A stretch of DNA of 64,000 nucleotides, taken from positions 10,856,307 to 10,920,306 of the forward strand of contig OZ024809.1 in assembly GCA_964017045.1 (NCBI GenBank). The letters run 5' to 3'. Source of the stretch: Omphiscola glabra (Eukaryota > Mollusca > Gastropoda > Lymnaeidae). Position 1 is the first letter of the stretch. Each line of letters begins with the position of its first letter. Positions 15,301 to 25,866 of the stretch are shown here, piece by piece. The notes under the pieces were generated by a model. The model searched no databases and was not told the DNA's origin. It saw nothing but the letters and a program-made list of their open reading frames with translations. Both the position numbers and the translations under genes were made by a program.

Positions 15301-18300
15301 GCTGTGGTATTATATCAGCCTAGAACTAGTGTTGCTATGGTTTACATCAGCCTTGTTCTAGTGTTGCTATGGTTTTAAATCAGCCTAGTAATAGTGTTAC
15401 TATGATGGTTTTATATCAGCCTAGTATTAGTGTTGCTATGATTCACTATGATGGTTTTATATCAGCCTAGTATTAGTGTTGCTATGATTCACTATGATGG
15501 TTTTATATCAGCCTAGTATTAGTGTTGCTATGATTCAATATGATGGTTTTATATCAGCCTAGTATTAGTGTTGCTATGATTCAATATGATGGTTTTATAT
15601 CAGCCTAGTACTTCACAGGTTCCCCCCAAAACCCTATACAAAAATGTTTCAAACCTGTATACTAAAAATTTAAAAAGCTGAAGTCCTGATAAAACATTTT
15701 ATTTCCCAATGAAAATTGTAATAGTAAAAGATGTTGATGCCTTACTAATCCAATCAGTGGGGAACCTCACATATCAAAAGTCTCAGTCTAACTTTCTTCC
15801 CCCCTTTTTTTTGTAACTCAGTTCAGACAGCTGGATATAATAATATGTATAAAAAGAGGATGATAAAGAAAATCAGCTCAGTTGTTAAACCCTCTAACTA
15901 AAGCAGGTCTTTTAAAAAACTGCACTATAAGAAAAGAATAATATTGAAAAAGAAGATCAATATTTAAACCCTTTTAAATAACATCACACCGTCACCCCCG
16001 TTTAGACTATATTATCAGGGGAGTGTTAACAGCATGAGCGTGTGTCTTGAGACATGCCAGGTGGACTGATACGCTTATCTGGTATCTTTTTTTGCACAGT
16101 TCCATTCATTTTTTATCATGCCACATTATCTTCTCTCACTTATGACAACCATTCAGACAAATCGGCTACAGACATAAGGAGTGTCTTGGGGTTGAGGGGG
16201 GGGGGGGGAATGGGGAAGAAAAGGGGTGGAGGAAGAAATAGAGAACTCTGTTCAAACAAAAAGCCTTGACTCTGTTCAAAAGTAGAACTCAAACTCAGGA
16301 GCTCAACAGTTATCCATACTGCACAATTATTCTATGAAAGTCTGGCATCAGACTAATTTTAAGGATCAACGAAAAACTCAAACAAGGATTTTCAAGACTG
16401 AAAATAGTATTTGCGATGAATTTAAAAAAAAAAAATTCCATTTATTTGGATCAATAAATCTATCTTATAATAAGTTAAGAACGTTCCATAGAAATTAAAA
16501 GAAAACCTGCCAAGTCTTATCCTGATTGATTTCTGAAAATAACTATAATCATAGATTACCAACGATACAAGCCAATATTTATTTTCCAGACCACAACTCA
16601 ATTATGGGCGACTGACCGAAGTTCACTTAGAATTGACCAATTAGGTTTAATCGTTATTTTCACCAATAATGGAGATAAATGCAAACAACTTTTCTGATTG
16701 GTAACACAGTTTTGATAAAAGTGCAATTTAAAAAAATAAACTAATGTCAAAGAACAATCAGGGAGAATTGGGTTATACAAATCAGAAAAAACAAAATCTG
16801 AAACCAACTTTGGGATTGGATTGCAATAATAACACAAGGACAAATGGGTGAATGTGTACCAGTTGGTCAGTAAGAAGCAGTAAATAAAGAGATCCCATTT
16901 TTGCACATGCTATTACAGAGATATTTACCATGAAATTTATGGAGCATGTAATATATCTATTACGTGGTAAAAACCATGACAAAAATTGTAAGATAGCTGG
17001 GAAGGCTCAGTTTAAAAGAAATTGCTGCCTAACTGTTTCCATGCCTGAGGGTTTTCCTCGTTTGTGCCCGGACAGGGTGCTTTTACCTATTAATGACTTT
17101 TGCATCCCTTTTTTTTTATATCAGCAAGATAGCAGCATTTCATATCAAATTAGAGGAAATTGGACAGAGATTAATTATATGTAAAAGATAAAACAATAAG
17201 ACAATACATTTTTTAGTTTTATTGGTAATATTATGAGATCAAAATTTTTTTTTAAATGCACACCAAATTTAAACTTATTATCAGACTACTGTTTGGTCTG
17301 TGTAGCCGGTATACTGTTCTGCTTCATTCATCAGAAAGTATATCCATTTTTGATCAGAATGCATTTTATATTTTGAAAATGTTCTATTTATTGACAAAAT
17401 AACATATATTTTGGTAACGTTAATGTCAAAAGAAGAAAACAGTTTTTTTTGCATATGTATAACATATAGACAAATTTCAAACACTTTATTAACAAAATTT
17501 ATTACTTTAGTAAAAATTTCTTTCTGTGTGGTCCTTTTTGAAGCATCTTCCTGCATCTTTTCTGCCTAATTTCCTACTTCTCTTTGCAGGAAAAGGAGTG
17601 GTTTTATATGAATCTTCATTGTCACCATAGTAAAAAAGTGGTTTTGAGGCCCTTACTAACAAATTCATAACTTTTAAACCACTCGAGCTAGAAAGTTGAT
17701 CTTGGTGCTTTTGAAATCCAATCTCTAGGTTCTATTCAGCCGTGGCATTTTTCAAAAATGTTTTGAAATTTTTACCAAAGTGCCGACGTCACTACTATTA
17801 CTATCACCTCCTCTATTTCCAATTGGCATTTACATCCATAAGGAAGCTAAAAATCATCACCGGAATCAGATCTTTCAGCATCACTAATTCGCAATAAAAG
17901 CTCTTTTGTTTGAAATATAAGAACAAGGTATACTGAACTTGAATTAACAGACAGGACAAAAGATTTGGACGCTTCGGCTTTTAGCCTTCAGCAGCAAACA
18001 AGACAAAAAGAAGTATGACGAGATCAGAGATATGTAAAAAACTTAAGATTTCTTTTTGTTGCAAGCTTGACTAACTATGTGGTCTAGCAACAGCTGATGT
18101 GCTTGGATTAAGCGTTGCCATTGTTTTGTTAACAACACAAATTGAAAAAAAAGGTCCCATTTATTGGAAAAACAAATGTAAAGAAAGCCTACTTCTTAAA
18201 TGAAGTAAGAGTTATCTGCCATTTGAGAACATAAAAAGTAGGATTGATAGCCATAGGCAATGAAATAAACTACAGAAATTAAATCGACGACAGATCGTCG

Positions 18301-21300
18301 ACTGGCACGGAAAGAGTTAAGCATATAATTTGTCAGACATTAGAGAGTAAATGTGATTTCATTTCAACGCTTGGCAACTACTTACTTCTGTCATGTAACA
18401 ATGGTCAACTACTTACTTCTGTCATGTAACAATGGTCAACTACTTAATTCTGTCATGTAACAATGGTCAACTACTTACTTCTGTCATGTAACAATGGTCA
18501 ACTACTTACTTCTGTCATGTAACAATGGTCAACTACTTACTTCTGTCATGTAACAATGGTCAATTACTTACTTCTGTCATGTAACAAAAGTCAATTACTT
18601 ACTTCAAGATTGAGCTCATCACTGATGATTGACGGGTAACGAGGGAAGATAAACTTTTGGACCCCTGGTCATTCATGGGATCACCTTTTAAATGCCATTT
18701 CTTTATAGGTTCACTTTTCCAGCGACCCCTCATTTCATTTTTGGTTGGACTTGGAATTAATTTGGGTTCCAAAGTGTCGTAACAATCAGAAGTGCTGGAC
18801 ATCAGATCTGGTTGTTTTGACCTGCTGGGTGACTCTGAGACAGGTCAATTTTAGAGTCAGCTTGTTTTATAATCAAGTATTGTCAGATGAATCTTATTAT
18901 TAACTTTTAAATGCACTAGAAATTTGAAGTGTAATAACAAAAAAAATCACATTTTTTTTTCAGTTTCAATATTTATATATATAAGAATGAGATATGCTGA
19001 CCATAACTCTAAAGAACCAAAAAGATTTCAATACGTTCAGGTTCTTAAAAACGATAATATTAATTTTCTATTATTTTAAATCGAATAAATTTAAATGCTC
19101 AAAACATATTATATATTCCCTTTTATTTTTGTAAAAGTTAAAGTATTATTATTATAAATTAGAAATACATTTTAAGAAACAACTAAGGAACTATCTTAAG
19201 CATTTTATTTGCAGTTAAAGTAATGAAAAAATAAAATAAATAAAACAATTATGATCAAAGAATTACTGTTATCACATTTATCTGGAAAATCCAAACATCA
19301 GTTGTTTTTAGTGCGTTTTTTAGTGCATTCCTAATATTGTGAAATAAAATTAAAATTGATTTGTTCTAAATAAACACACAAATGATGTCACAGCGCTAAT
19401 CCCCTATTTGAGCCTAAACTCTTAAGTTTCTTTGCTTAATAACAGCACATTACAAAACTGATAATGTGTTTTCCCCCTCTTAAAAGTAAAATTAATAAAT
19501 ATAATCGATTGCTTTTTAAATTATTAATAAACACACAAAAACTTTAGCTTTGTATTTTTAACATTTAATAAGTTTTTACCTTTTTTAATTTAAAAAATAA
19601 ACTTATATTAAATTTATAACCTAATAAAAACGTAACCTTTAAATATACTTCTGTTAAGAAAATGCAGTTTAAGTCAATCAGTTCAGCGAAACTGCATAGC
19701 AAATAGCATTCACTAATCCAATTAGAACTTATCCAAATAAGAAAAAACCATATGAAGTGCAAAATATGTTAGTTTGGGTATAGAGGGGACTACAATCCTG
19801 TGGAAGATTTTAATAATTTTATTTAAATTAGGGGGGAGGGGGGGGGGGTTTGGTCATTTTGCCCCAGGCAGCACAAGATATGTCTCAAAATAAAGGAATG
19901 AATTTGATAAATAATTAACCTTCTTGGGTACATACATATTGAAGGTAGGAAATATGATGTGTACATTTTTACATGGACAAAAATATATTTAAACCCTATG
20001 GTATTACATTTATGAAAAAAGAGATGTTATATTCTCTTTTTACATATAAACATGTTTGACGATTAAGAAAATCAATGACGTTAACAAAACGTGGGTACAT
20101 TAACATAAGAATGCCAATGAATATCAAAACCCAATCATTTTACACAAATACAAATTTGAAAAATGGAGATGGGTTAATATTTCTTTAAAGAAATGAAAAT
20201 ATATTTTTGTTTTTATGTTGTGAAAAGTAAAGTGGATGTGTATTTTTATGAGATTAACAATTTAAAAAAACAGACAACCAAGTCTGTTATAGACTTGAAA
20301 AACGGTTGGGAGATTCTTCTTTAGATAATAGAATTCTTTGTTTTACGATTTTCTGATAATGTATAATTAAACAAACAAGGCAAAAGTGTCTTATGGAAAA
20401 AAATTAAAATAAACATCTTATTTAAATCATCACCTGTTGAATTTCGAAGTATAGAAGAATGTTTAGATTGCACTGCATTTGGTTTTGGTAGGTTGAGTGA
20501 CTGTGGTGGGCTGAACAGTCTGCTCTTGGAGTTGACTACAATTTCAGTGTTTTTACTGAGGATGACACATGGATTCCCAGGCAGAACCTGGCCTGGAGTA
20601 ATTCAAAGAAATAAAAGCAGTGAATCTGGTGAGTTATCAACACTATCAACAAATGAGATTTGTTGGCTTTGTCACAAAAAGCTGTCTCACAAACATATAA
20701 GAAAATGATTCAAAACATCTTGTAAAAAACTGTTTAAATGTCATTGTGTTCAAGTAATTAATTTATTTTGAGTATTTCATTTTTATATCTGATTATTTTC
20801 TTTGAACAACACGTAAATGATTTGCATCTCTTAAATGCTGATACAAATATATTCAGACCTATCATTTATATTATACCTTTTTTAAAAAAAAAAGCGTGTG
20901 TAAGCTTTAAAGCAGGGAATTACAAAAAATTGTGGAGGGAAAGTTAGATAAAACAATTTGACATAACCTTCAAGATTACATAAGGAAATTTTTAACTTTA
21001 AAAATATAAAATGTTTAAAATATCTTAAGCTGTTCAATTCTTAAACAAACAAAAAAATGAAGTGAGTAAATTGTTAAAGGTTATGTAAACCAGCATCTCA
21101 GGATAAGATGTCCCGAGCTGAAAATAGTACATGTTTATAAAAGTATACTTCAAGCTATTCAAATGAGGAAAAATTATAGAGCTCACGTAACTTTCTCCAT
21201 CCTAAAGGTTCTTGGTAAATTTATTATAATATTATCAGGAATTTATCAATTAGTACATTTAATTTAACAGTGAACTACAAAAATCCAATTTTAAAAAAAT

Positions 21301-24300
21301 TCGTTCACTTCTATGATTTCACACAGTAAATCCCTTTAATTTTGTTTTTAAAACAACTCACTTATTTTCAAGTGTATTCGAATGCTGGGAGAAATCCATA
21401 TCGGTATAAGCTGACCAGGCCAAACAACACGAACTTGGTCCAATATTACTGACTCCACCCGTAACGGGTTCTTCTCCTATGAAATGAAAAAAGAAGGCAT
21501 TAGATGAATATTTAAAACACATGGAATCAGACAAGGAACAGTACAATTAATTTTAAAAAATTATATTGAAGTATAACTGCAGTTTTTAATGTAACAGTGA
21601 TAAAAGGATAAAGAGAGACAGCTCACTATAATCTCCCAGTCATCTGCAGCAGCAGGCTCCACATAGACATGTGTTGCTGTGGGGACATTGGCTAAACATT
21701 TCAGAGGCACCTGAAAAAAAATATTTGAAATGTTTACATAAATAAAGAAATATGGGATATTTTAAATAGTAAAATTAAATTCAATATCATATTGATTAAA
21801 AGCTGTGCATTTGAAAGATTATGGAATATCCCCATACAGAAAATACTGGTGTAGGTTATAAAAAATTTCAACATATCAATAAAGAAAACGTTTTAAATGA
21901 TTTTGACTTTAATATTTATTAAAAACTCAAATATCTGAAAATTGAACAAATGACATAAATACCCTCATACCGGTGAGTCAGAATCCTTGAATCCCAATTT
22001 ATTTCCATACCATCCATTAATTTGCACTGTATCACCTGACTTGAGATATATGTTATTGCCTAGGACACTCAAGTATGCTTTGCGACCCTGGGTGGTCTCT
22101 GTTTCATACACCACAATCTGACATTAAAAGAAAAAAGTTCTCAGTTTTTATATAAAAAGGTGCAAGTTTTAACATTAAGTGCAAATTTATGAATAAGATG
22201 CATCTCTTGGTTGAGGCATCATTTTTATTGATATTGAGGGTACTAAAATGGTGGACTGGAAGAGAACAAAGCATACTTAACTGTTACTACAAAAATAAAC
22301 TCATTACTATGGATCAGGGGTCGGCAAACTACGGCACACATCCAGCCCGCCGAGTGAACAGTAATTTTGCGGTGACAGACAGGAGTATTAGTGACTGTGT
22401 ATAATTATATCTGGATTTATCTTGTGATATGGAACCTAAGGTTTTAACAGTGAACTTTATTTGCCTCTCTTGCCTCAATTAAGTTTGTGCAGTGGGTGCT
22501 CTCTGACTTGAGACAGTAGTGTCAGGACTGTTTTCTTACCACCCAGCTGCTGCAAGAATAAGAATATTCCAAAACCAAGCTGCAAGTTGAACTTCAAACA
22601 GAAGTGATCGGTCTAAAATCCAATGAGATTTGAAAGACAGATACAAAAAAGTGACAAAGATAGACTTCAAAATTCAGTCCCAGGTTATAAGATCATTAAA
22701 GATCCTTTGCTCATAATTTCACATCAGTCTTTGGTTAACCTTCTGGTTTGAGAAGATTTTGTAAAAATTGAAAAATATTAGAATCTGGTTACAGGGCAGC
22801 TTAATCTGATCAACACTTGCAAGCAATTTTGATAACAGGGAGAACTAGCTATGAGTCTAAAATAAATGATAAAAATGAATGAGTTTCAGGCATCTAATTG
22901 ATTTTTAAATAACATTTTAATCAATTGAAAGTCTCAGTTAAATTCATGTCATCATAGGTGAAGTCTATCAATTAAATTTATGTCATCATAGGTGAATTCC
23001 TTTAATTAAATTTATGTCATCATAGGTGAATTCCATCAATTAAATTTATGTCATCATAGGTGAATTCCATCAATTAAATTTATGTCATCATCTGTGAAGT
23101 CCATCAATTGAATTTATGTCATCATAGGTAAAAAAACGACACAACATCAAAAAATTATATTTCATAAAATTTGGTGAAATATATATTTATTTCATGCATC
23201 TTGATATGGAGTCATTTTTAGTATCTTTGTTGTGTGTGACACATGAGCTGATGGCCATCTTGAATTAAGAACATTTGTCTACACATTTAGTAATTTGTTT
23301 GAATTTTATTTTGTCTACATCTACTACATACAGACAAACAATTTTCATTGTCTTGGTCATTGTCACATGATAGACAAGAATTATAACACTGTTATTTATA
23401 CTGCTACAATGAAGCTTTGGTAATTCTGTAAAAGAATTGATGTTGCTCTATTTTTTATTGCAATGTGTTACATCAGTTACAAAGTCATCTTATGTCAGTA
23501 TCATTATTTTGTCTGTACATTTTTAAAATATGCTTTCTAAGTAGTTTCTAAAGGTTTTTGTAGAAAATTAAAAACTGCAGAAAATTAGTTAGAAAAAAAA
23601 ATATCTTTCCATTAAAGCAGATTTCAAAGGAAATCAACAAAAAAGATGCTAACTAAAATATTACGTCTCTTTCATGTTACATCAGTAACAATTCCCAATA
23701 TTATTATTTTTACTATGATTATTATGCTTTATATATATTTATAAATGTTATTGTTTTACAGTCTACCAACTTTACAGCCAAAACCATGTATAGTTAAATT
23801 AACCACACTTAATGGCATTTTTCATTTACTCTGGATACAAATTGAAATTATTTTTCTGAAAGTTCTGTTAGTTAGGATAAAATTTGCCAAAAACACTAAT
23901 TTCTTGCTTTGTTATATATTTAAATACGGAACAGAATATGCACAACACGGTTTAATTATTTGTTTTAATCTCATAGAATGTGTGATAGATTCTGATCATA
24001 AAAATTGCAACAAATGCCACCCCCACCCCATATTAAGCACTAAGAGTATAATATGTTTTGTAAGAGGACCTGCACAATTAGGGTCAAAGTTCCATGAAAT
24101 AAAGTCTGGGAACTCACCCAAGATCTCCCCATCCCACACCCAAAAATAAATACCAGTATATGTTTCGTAGCAAAAACATATATATCAGTGAACAGGAATT
24201 GCTGTTCCCATGTGATCTTGTAGGAATCGAGACCTGTGCAGCGCAATCAAAGACTAAATAAAAGTACTACTTTTGTATAACCATGCGTGCAGATAGTATA

Positions 24301-25866
24301 TGATTTTTTTCAAAAAAAATATGGTAAATTTTTGCAATCCTCGCCATGACGTGCGTCTGTGTAGGATTTTCTCCCTTTCGTTTATTCTTGTGATGTTACT
24401 AGAGTTGACTTTTCTTTAATACGATGATGGAATGTTTTAAATTAAAATAACATTGGTTGGTTAGTTATATATATATTTAAATTTTCTGGCATTTTAGAAA
24501 ATGGATATGGTATTGTATTGCAATACATTTTATGATAACTTTTGAATTTTCTTTTTGGTGGAACCTGAAATAAACTGTGTAAAAGTGTATTCTAAAAAAA
24601 ATGTAAGTTGGATTTTCGTTACTTAAAATTATTTTGTATTGTTTTTCTTCATTATTACAGTTTTCTTACCACAGCGTATAACTGTAGCCGCACACGTGTT
24701 TTAGTTGAGGGAAAGGAGCATGTACCGCCTGAAATTAAGCAAGGAAAGGGGGCAACCACAGGTTGTTCAGACTTCTTGCCACATTTAATTATTATTATTA
24801 TTATTAGGTGGTTTTGTACAGTGCAGTACCCCAGCCTAGGGCTAGGCTCACGGCGCTTCACATAAAAATTAACAATTATAGAAACGTATAGATTTAAAAA
24901 CAATTGGTGAAAGGCTTGACCTCACCCACCCAAGTACTGTCTACCCCTGTCTAGCCACAGACATCACCCAGAAGCATCGAGCATTGTTTATCAGTTAGAG
25001 GGGGGTGAGAATGCGTCGGTATAGTACAGTTTAAATAGATGGGTCTTGAGGGCAGTTTTGAAGGCTGTGATGGTCATTAGATTGCGGATGTGAAAGGGGA
25101 GAGAATTCCATTGTTTTGGGCACAGAAAGATCGTTCACCATATGTTTTACTGCGTATTCTGGGAACAGAAAGAATATGTATGTCTGCAGAGGATTGATGC
25201 TTTCGAAGGGGTGAATAGACAGTACAATAAATAAGCAGCTTCGTTTGTCACGAAAAATATGTACCGGCTGAAGCTAATTGTTCCTATTTTCATGTCTCTC
25301 TGTCAATGGCTAAACCAGCACATATTCTCTCCCTTTCCCCTCACCATTTTACCAGACCTGTGACTGTGTTTTTACAGAGCCACCACCTTGGTCCCTTGTT
25401 GGTTGCCATCACCCGTCATCACGCAGATTGTGTAAATTTACCAAAACTATTATTTGTTATAACAAGAGCATAACATTAATTTTACAAGAATGTTCAGACC
25501 AAAGTCCAGCGACTGGACTGGCAAAGACCCTGATTTTGCTGTGGCTGTAGTGTTGAGCACAAAAGTGGTCATAAGCCAAAGTATGGTTTTGCTATGTACA
25601 CCACCACCACCGCAGTGTATGTCATACCAGCCTTTAAGTTAATACTACTTTTAATTTTTCAAAATTACAGTAAAGAACTGTCAGTTTCACTAGTACTAGT
25701 AGTAAATAAAGTGATGTAGTGACTAGCGTCAGAAATTTTTAGTAAATTTTTTTACCAGTTCATCATTGAAAGAGTTGTCATTTTGTCTTGACCCGTATGT
25801 ATCAACTAAACGAAGAAAGCAGTGTTTATCATGTCCAAATTTAAGAATTACAGTGGAAGTGTTCAT
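130..25866 (-). CDS. PEX1: PEX1-like peroxisomal AAA ATPase, 5' two thirds (14 exons)
   Basis: PEX1 pairs with PEX6 in the peroxisomal membrane AAA complex that pulls the PEX5 receptor back to the cytosol. Exons in transcript order are 25756-25866, 21971-22117, 21627-21710, 21362-21476, 20434-20592, 18603-18834, 8729-9309, 8396-8529, 6942-7065, 5508-5727, 4555-4787, 2405-2575, 1901-2055 and 130-307: about 881 codons, every junction GT-AG and in phase. Visible parts are an N-terminal domain (YVEPAAADDWEII; LDQVRVVWPGQLIPIW), a Ser-rich linker, and AAA domain 1 with Walker A GHKGSGKT near residue 678 and the Walker-B-like AILAFDNLDV near 737. The known family is about 1,280 residues, so the second AAA domain must lie left of the window. 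Only the last exon before the left edge is followed by no further exon. Introns are full of tandem arrays. Identification rests on remembered family similarity and not on a search. Confidence 0.93.
331..1511. repeat. 50-bp minisatellite, about 23 copies
   Basis: The unit begins gaaaaccctagacttccttt. Some copies carry an extra 20-bp partial duplication. Copies are nearly identical. The array begins about 30 bp intronic of the exon 14 acceptor. Confidence 0.97.
1901..2055 (-). CDS. PEX1: PEX1 exon 13 (AAA-1 sensor-1 region)
   Basis: The exon reads ILQGLIKFEIDNNSHVVIFA, then TSRSRSSLHPSFTASQGVHY, matching the family's LIATSQSQQSLHPLL...GVHIFQ. It ends APDR at the donor GTGAGC. Confidence 0.93.
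2405..2575 (-). CDS. PEX1: PEX1 exon 12 (AAA-1 Walker B region)
   Basis: The exon reads GMQIGSLTKSLEAIFDEAAW, then AILAFDNLDVIMP and EMSAEVIYAAKISQ. The Walker B position reads FDNLD where the family usually has LDDLD, a conservative change in a domain whose ATPase activity is often weak. Confidence 0.93.
3400..3628. repeat. 27-bp minisatellite
   Basis: The unit contains catgacatactgctacacat with variants; about eight copies sit in the intron between PEX1 exons 11 and 12. The flanking 3116-3400 stretch is CA-rich and partly repetitive. Confidence 0.9.
3628..4548. repeat. 31-bp minisatellite, about 29 copies
   Basis: The unit begins caacaacatcactcatccat and ends gaggagccagc. The array abuts the exon 11 donor; the first unit starts about 8 bp into the intron. 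Confidence 0.97.
4555..4787 (-). CDS. PEX1: PEX1 exon 11 (AAA-1 Walker A)
   Basis: The exon reads GGVGHLVQKAITFLHASLRA, then HHGVLLVTGHKGSGKTSL and AHVTIVDCKIMK. The P-loop GHKGSGKT is intact. The donor AAAG|GTGGGT is followed within 10 bp by the 31-bp array at 3625-4548. Confidence 0.95.
5050..5460. repeat. 39-bp minisatellite, about 10 copies
   Basis: The unit begins gggggcaatacaagatgatg. Because 39 is a multiple of 3, long spurious ORFs appear on both strands. It lies in the intron between PEX1 exons 10 and 11. Confidence 0.96.
5508..5727 (-). CDS. PEX1: PEX1 exon 10 (pre-AAA linker)
   Basis: The exon reads GKTVEVQLTFYEENDQINAK and ends IVNSFKDLG at GTAAAT. Position, phase and the closing LGG, completed by exon 11, fit the linker just before AAA domain 1. 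Confidence 0.85.
6325..6505. mobile_element. MITE-like inverted-repeat element
   Basis: The arms are gcaccaacagacctgtctac (about 6330-6350) and, inverted, gtagacaggtctgcacc (about 6482-6498); the similarity continues inward (actcttat, gtac). The AT-rich centre has no ORF. It is unclassified and lies in the intron between PEX1 exons 9 and 10. Confidence 0.7.
6505..6770. repeat. dispersed repeat, copy 1
   Basis: This stretch matches 36620-36895 through shared blocks such as gaaaatttgatagaatgtgt and tttcagctcgataggttga. Two diverged copies in one window suggest an abundant, non-coding transposon-derived family of unknown class. Confidence 0.75.
6942..7065 (-). CDS. PEX1: PEX1 exon 9
   Basis: The exon reads SFEMTNDMLKLSFTHYIKQC, then CPLVVFQGLYLKF, between TTTGCAG and CAAG|GTGGGT. 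It aligns with the family's DIKTVFYSWL...LPLVI...FIKL and joins exon 8 directly at phase 0. Confidence 0.88.
7165..7310. repeat. 36-39-bp tandem repeat, about 4 copies
   Basis: The unit contains cccactctgccgatcttgac. It is intronic. Confidence 0.85.
7398..7572. mobile_element. possible small MITE
   Basis: The ends agtggcgttgctagga and, inverted, cagtggggtaggaaa are imperfect terminal inverted repeats; the interior holds cacccgggccgctgccc. No clear target duplication is visible. Confidence 0.45.
8396..8529 (-). CDS. PEX1: PEX1 exon 8
   Basis: The exon reads GHVIIPDLLRCQLKLDVTGS and continues to FPIASSL at GTGAGT, matching the family's VWIPDDLRKRL region. Its acceptor GCCAG|GTCATG is duplicated 37 bp upstream (CCTAG|GTCATG). 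Confidence 0.9.
8729..9309 (-). CDS. PEX1: PEX1 exon 7 (large)
   Basis: This 581-bp exon opens with LFSKEAWKEQLDTKSDSD after CTCCCTCAG and ends DEVLSDQPLLYG at TACG|GTAAGT. It carries the FRV-x-P stretch of the second N-terminal subdomain, a Ser/Ala-rich spacer and YVRVVAIDRKAGL, equivalent to the family's LQVVWNGLEEL. Confidence 0.9.
9310..10524. other. intron without recognised features
   Basis: This is intron 6 of PEX1 on the exon 7 side. It is AT-rich with homopolymer tracts (a G run at 10266-10290) and a weak local repeat of tggtacaacaatat near 9430-9550. No exon or element was recognised. Confidence 0.7.
10525..13640. repeat. 3.1-kb, 46-bp minisatellite with a unit gradient
   Basis: The unit begins ctaggcaactctggtagttg and ends aatgatagaga. 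There are roughly 68 copies. Units on the left carry aaagttaaataaacc, and those on the right shift to aaagctaaattaacc with 40-bp forms missing the atgata stretch, so different parts have expanded separately. It is in PEX1 intron 6. Confidence 0.97.
13641..18369. other. intron, mostly unique AT-rich sequence
   Basis: This continues PEX1 intron 6. A 50-bp-scale tandem repeat lies near 15240-15610 (unit with ttttatatcagcctagtatt). One end of a MITE-like sequence lies at 14121-14155 (gtagcttgtgctgcttgggg), with its inverted match at 19855-19885. No exon was recognised. Confidence 0.7.
15240..15612. repeat. about 50-bp tandem repeat
   Basis: The unit includes gatggttttatatcagccta. The best copies are at 15400-15600 and more diverged ones lie upstream. 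Confidence 0.88.
18370..18602. repeat. 31-bp array of 5' splice-site copies
   Basis: Read on the minus strand the unit starts GTAAGTAGTTGACC and ends CATGACAGAA, so each copy restores GAA|GTAAGT, the exon 6 donor. Eight sites occur at about 31-bp spacing (18381, 18411, 18442, 18473, 18504, 18535, 18566 and the real one at 18597); one is degraded to GAATTAAGT. Confidence 0.95.
18603..18834 (-). CDS. PEX1: PEX1 exon 6 (Ser-rich linker)
   Basis: The exon lies between GTCTCAG and GAA|GTAAGT and reads SPSRSKQPDLMSSTSDC and onward, ending SSVMSSILK. It has low complexity and little family conservation; it is accepted because it joins exons 5 and 7 in phase. Its donor is the first member of a 31-bp array of near-identical donors (18370-18602). 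Confidence 0.75.
20040..20240. repeat. dispersed repeat pair, copy 1
   Basis: This resembles 48610-48840 through shared blocks such as gattaagaaaatcaatgac, gtacattaacataag and gaaaatatatttttgttt. Same orientation, no ORF; unclassified. Confidence 0.6.
20434..20592 (-). CDS. PEX1: PEX1 exon 5
   Basis: The exon continues in phase from exon 4 as SQVLPGNPCVILSKNTEIVV, then NSKSRLFSPP, equivalent to the family's TDTKLLIQPKTRRAKE stretch at the end of the N domain. Its 3' half is Ser/Pro/Asn-rich linker. The donor is CAG|GTGATG. Confidence 0.88.
21362..21476 (-). CDS. PEX1: PEX1 exon 4
   Basis: There are 38 codons plus 1 base between TTTCATAG and the donor GTGAGT, reading VESVILDQVRVVWPGQLIPI, which matches the N-domain strand LDQIRIVFP...FPVW. 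A different minus frame over the same bases has a longer apparent ORF but no family match. Confidence 0.9.
21627..21710 (-). CDS. PEX1: PEX1 exon 3
   Basis: There are 28 codons between TTTTTCAG and the donor GTGAGC, phase 0 on both sides. The exon carries VYVEPAAADDWEII, close to the signature VEVEP-x-S/A-ADDWEI of the PEX1 N-terminal double-psi barrel. This is one of the strongest identity marks in the gene. Confidence 0.92.
21971..22117 (-). CDS. PEX1: PEX1 exon 2
   Basis: There are 49 codons (IVVYETETTQGRKAYLSVLG ... GWYGNKLGF) between TGTCAG and CACCG|GTATGA, phase 0 on both sides. It matches the part of the PEX1 N domain that ends in the conserved G-x-K-L-G-L motif. Confidence 0.88.
22318..22400. 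mobile_element. hAT-like MITE end
   Basis: The stretch caggggtcggcaaactacgg followed by ccagcccgccg resembles ends of widespread hAT-type nonautonomous elements. A related relic lies at 31046-31090 (aggggtcaccgaactacgg). The other terminus was not located. Confidence 0.5.
22925..23130. repeat. 34-bp tandem repeat, about 6 copies
   Basis: The unit contains aatttatgtcatcataggtg. It lies in PEX1 intron 1. Confidence 0.92.
24789..25230 (-). pseudogene. non-LTR retrotransposon 3' end (CR1-like)
   Basis: The minus strand reads PKQWNSLPFHIRNLMTITAF, then KTALKTHLFKLYYTDAFSPP, the usual C-terminal end of LINE reverse transcriptases (N-LP..IR...FK..LKTHLF). A frameshift near 25125 separates it from the upstream part containing YGERSF. 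A 3' UTR follows and ends in an (ATT)n tail at 24789-24806, as in CR1-type elements. It is a dead, 5'-truncated copy in PEX1 intron 1. Confidence 0.85.
25756..25866 (-). CDS. PEX1: PEX1 exon 1 with start codon
   Basis: The exon has 37 codons beginning MNTSTVILKFGHDKHCFLRL, which fits the family's N-terminal strand pattern (hydrophobic-x-F...CFL-L). An in-frame TGA sits two codons upstream of the ATG. The donor CTG|GTAAAA leaves phase 0, exactly what exon 2 needs. The link across the 3.6-kb intron is inferred from phase and weak similarity. Confidence 0.75.

Noticed and set aside
21358..21546. Longer minus-strand ORF over PEX1 exon 4
   Set aside because: It is a different frame from the one that matches PEX1 and joins both neighbouring exons.
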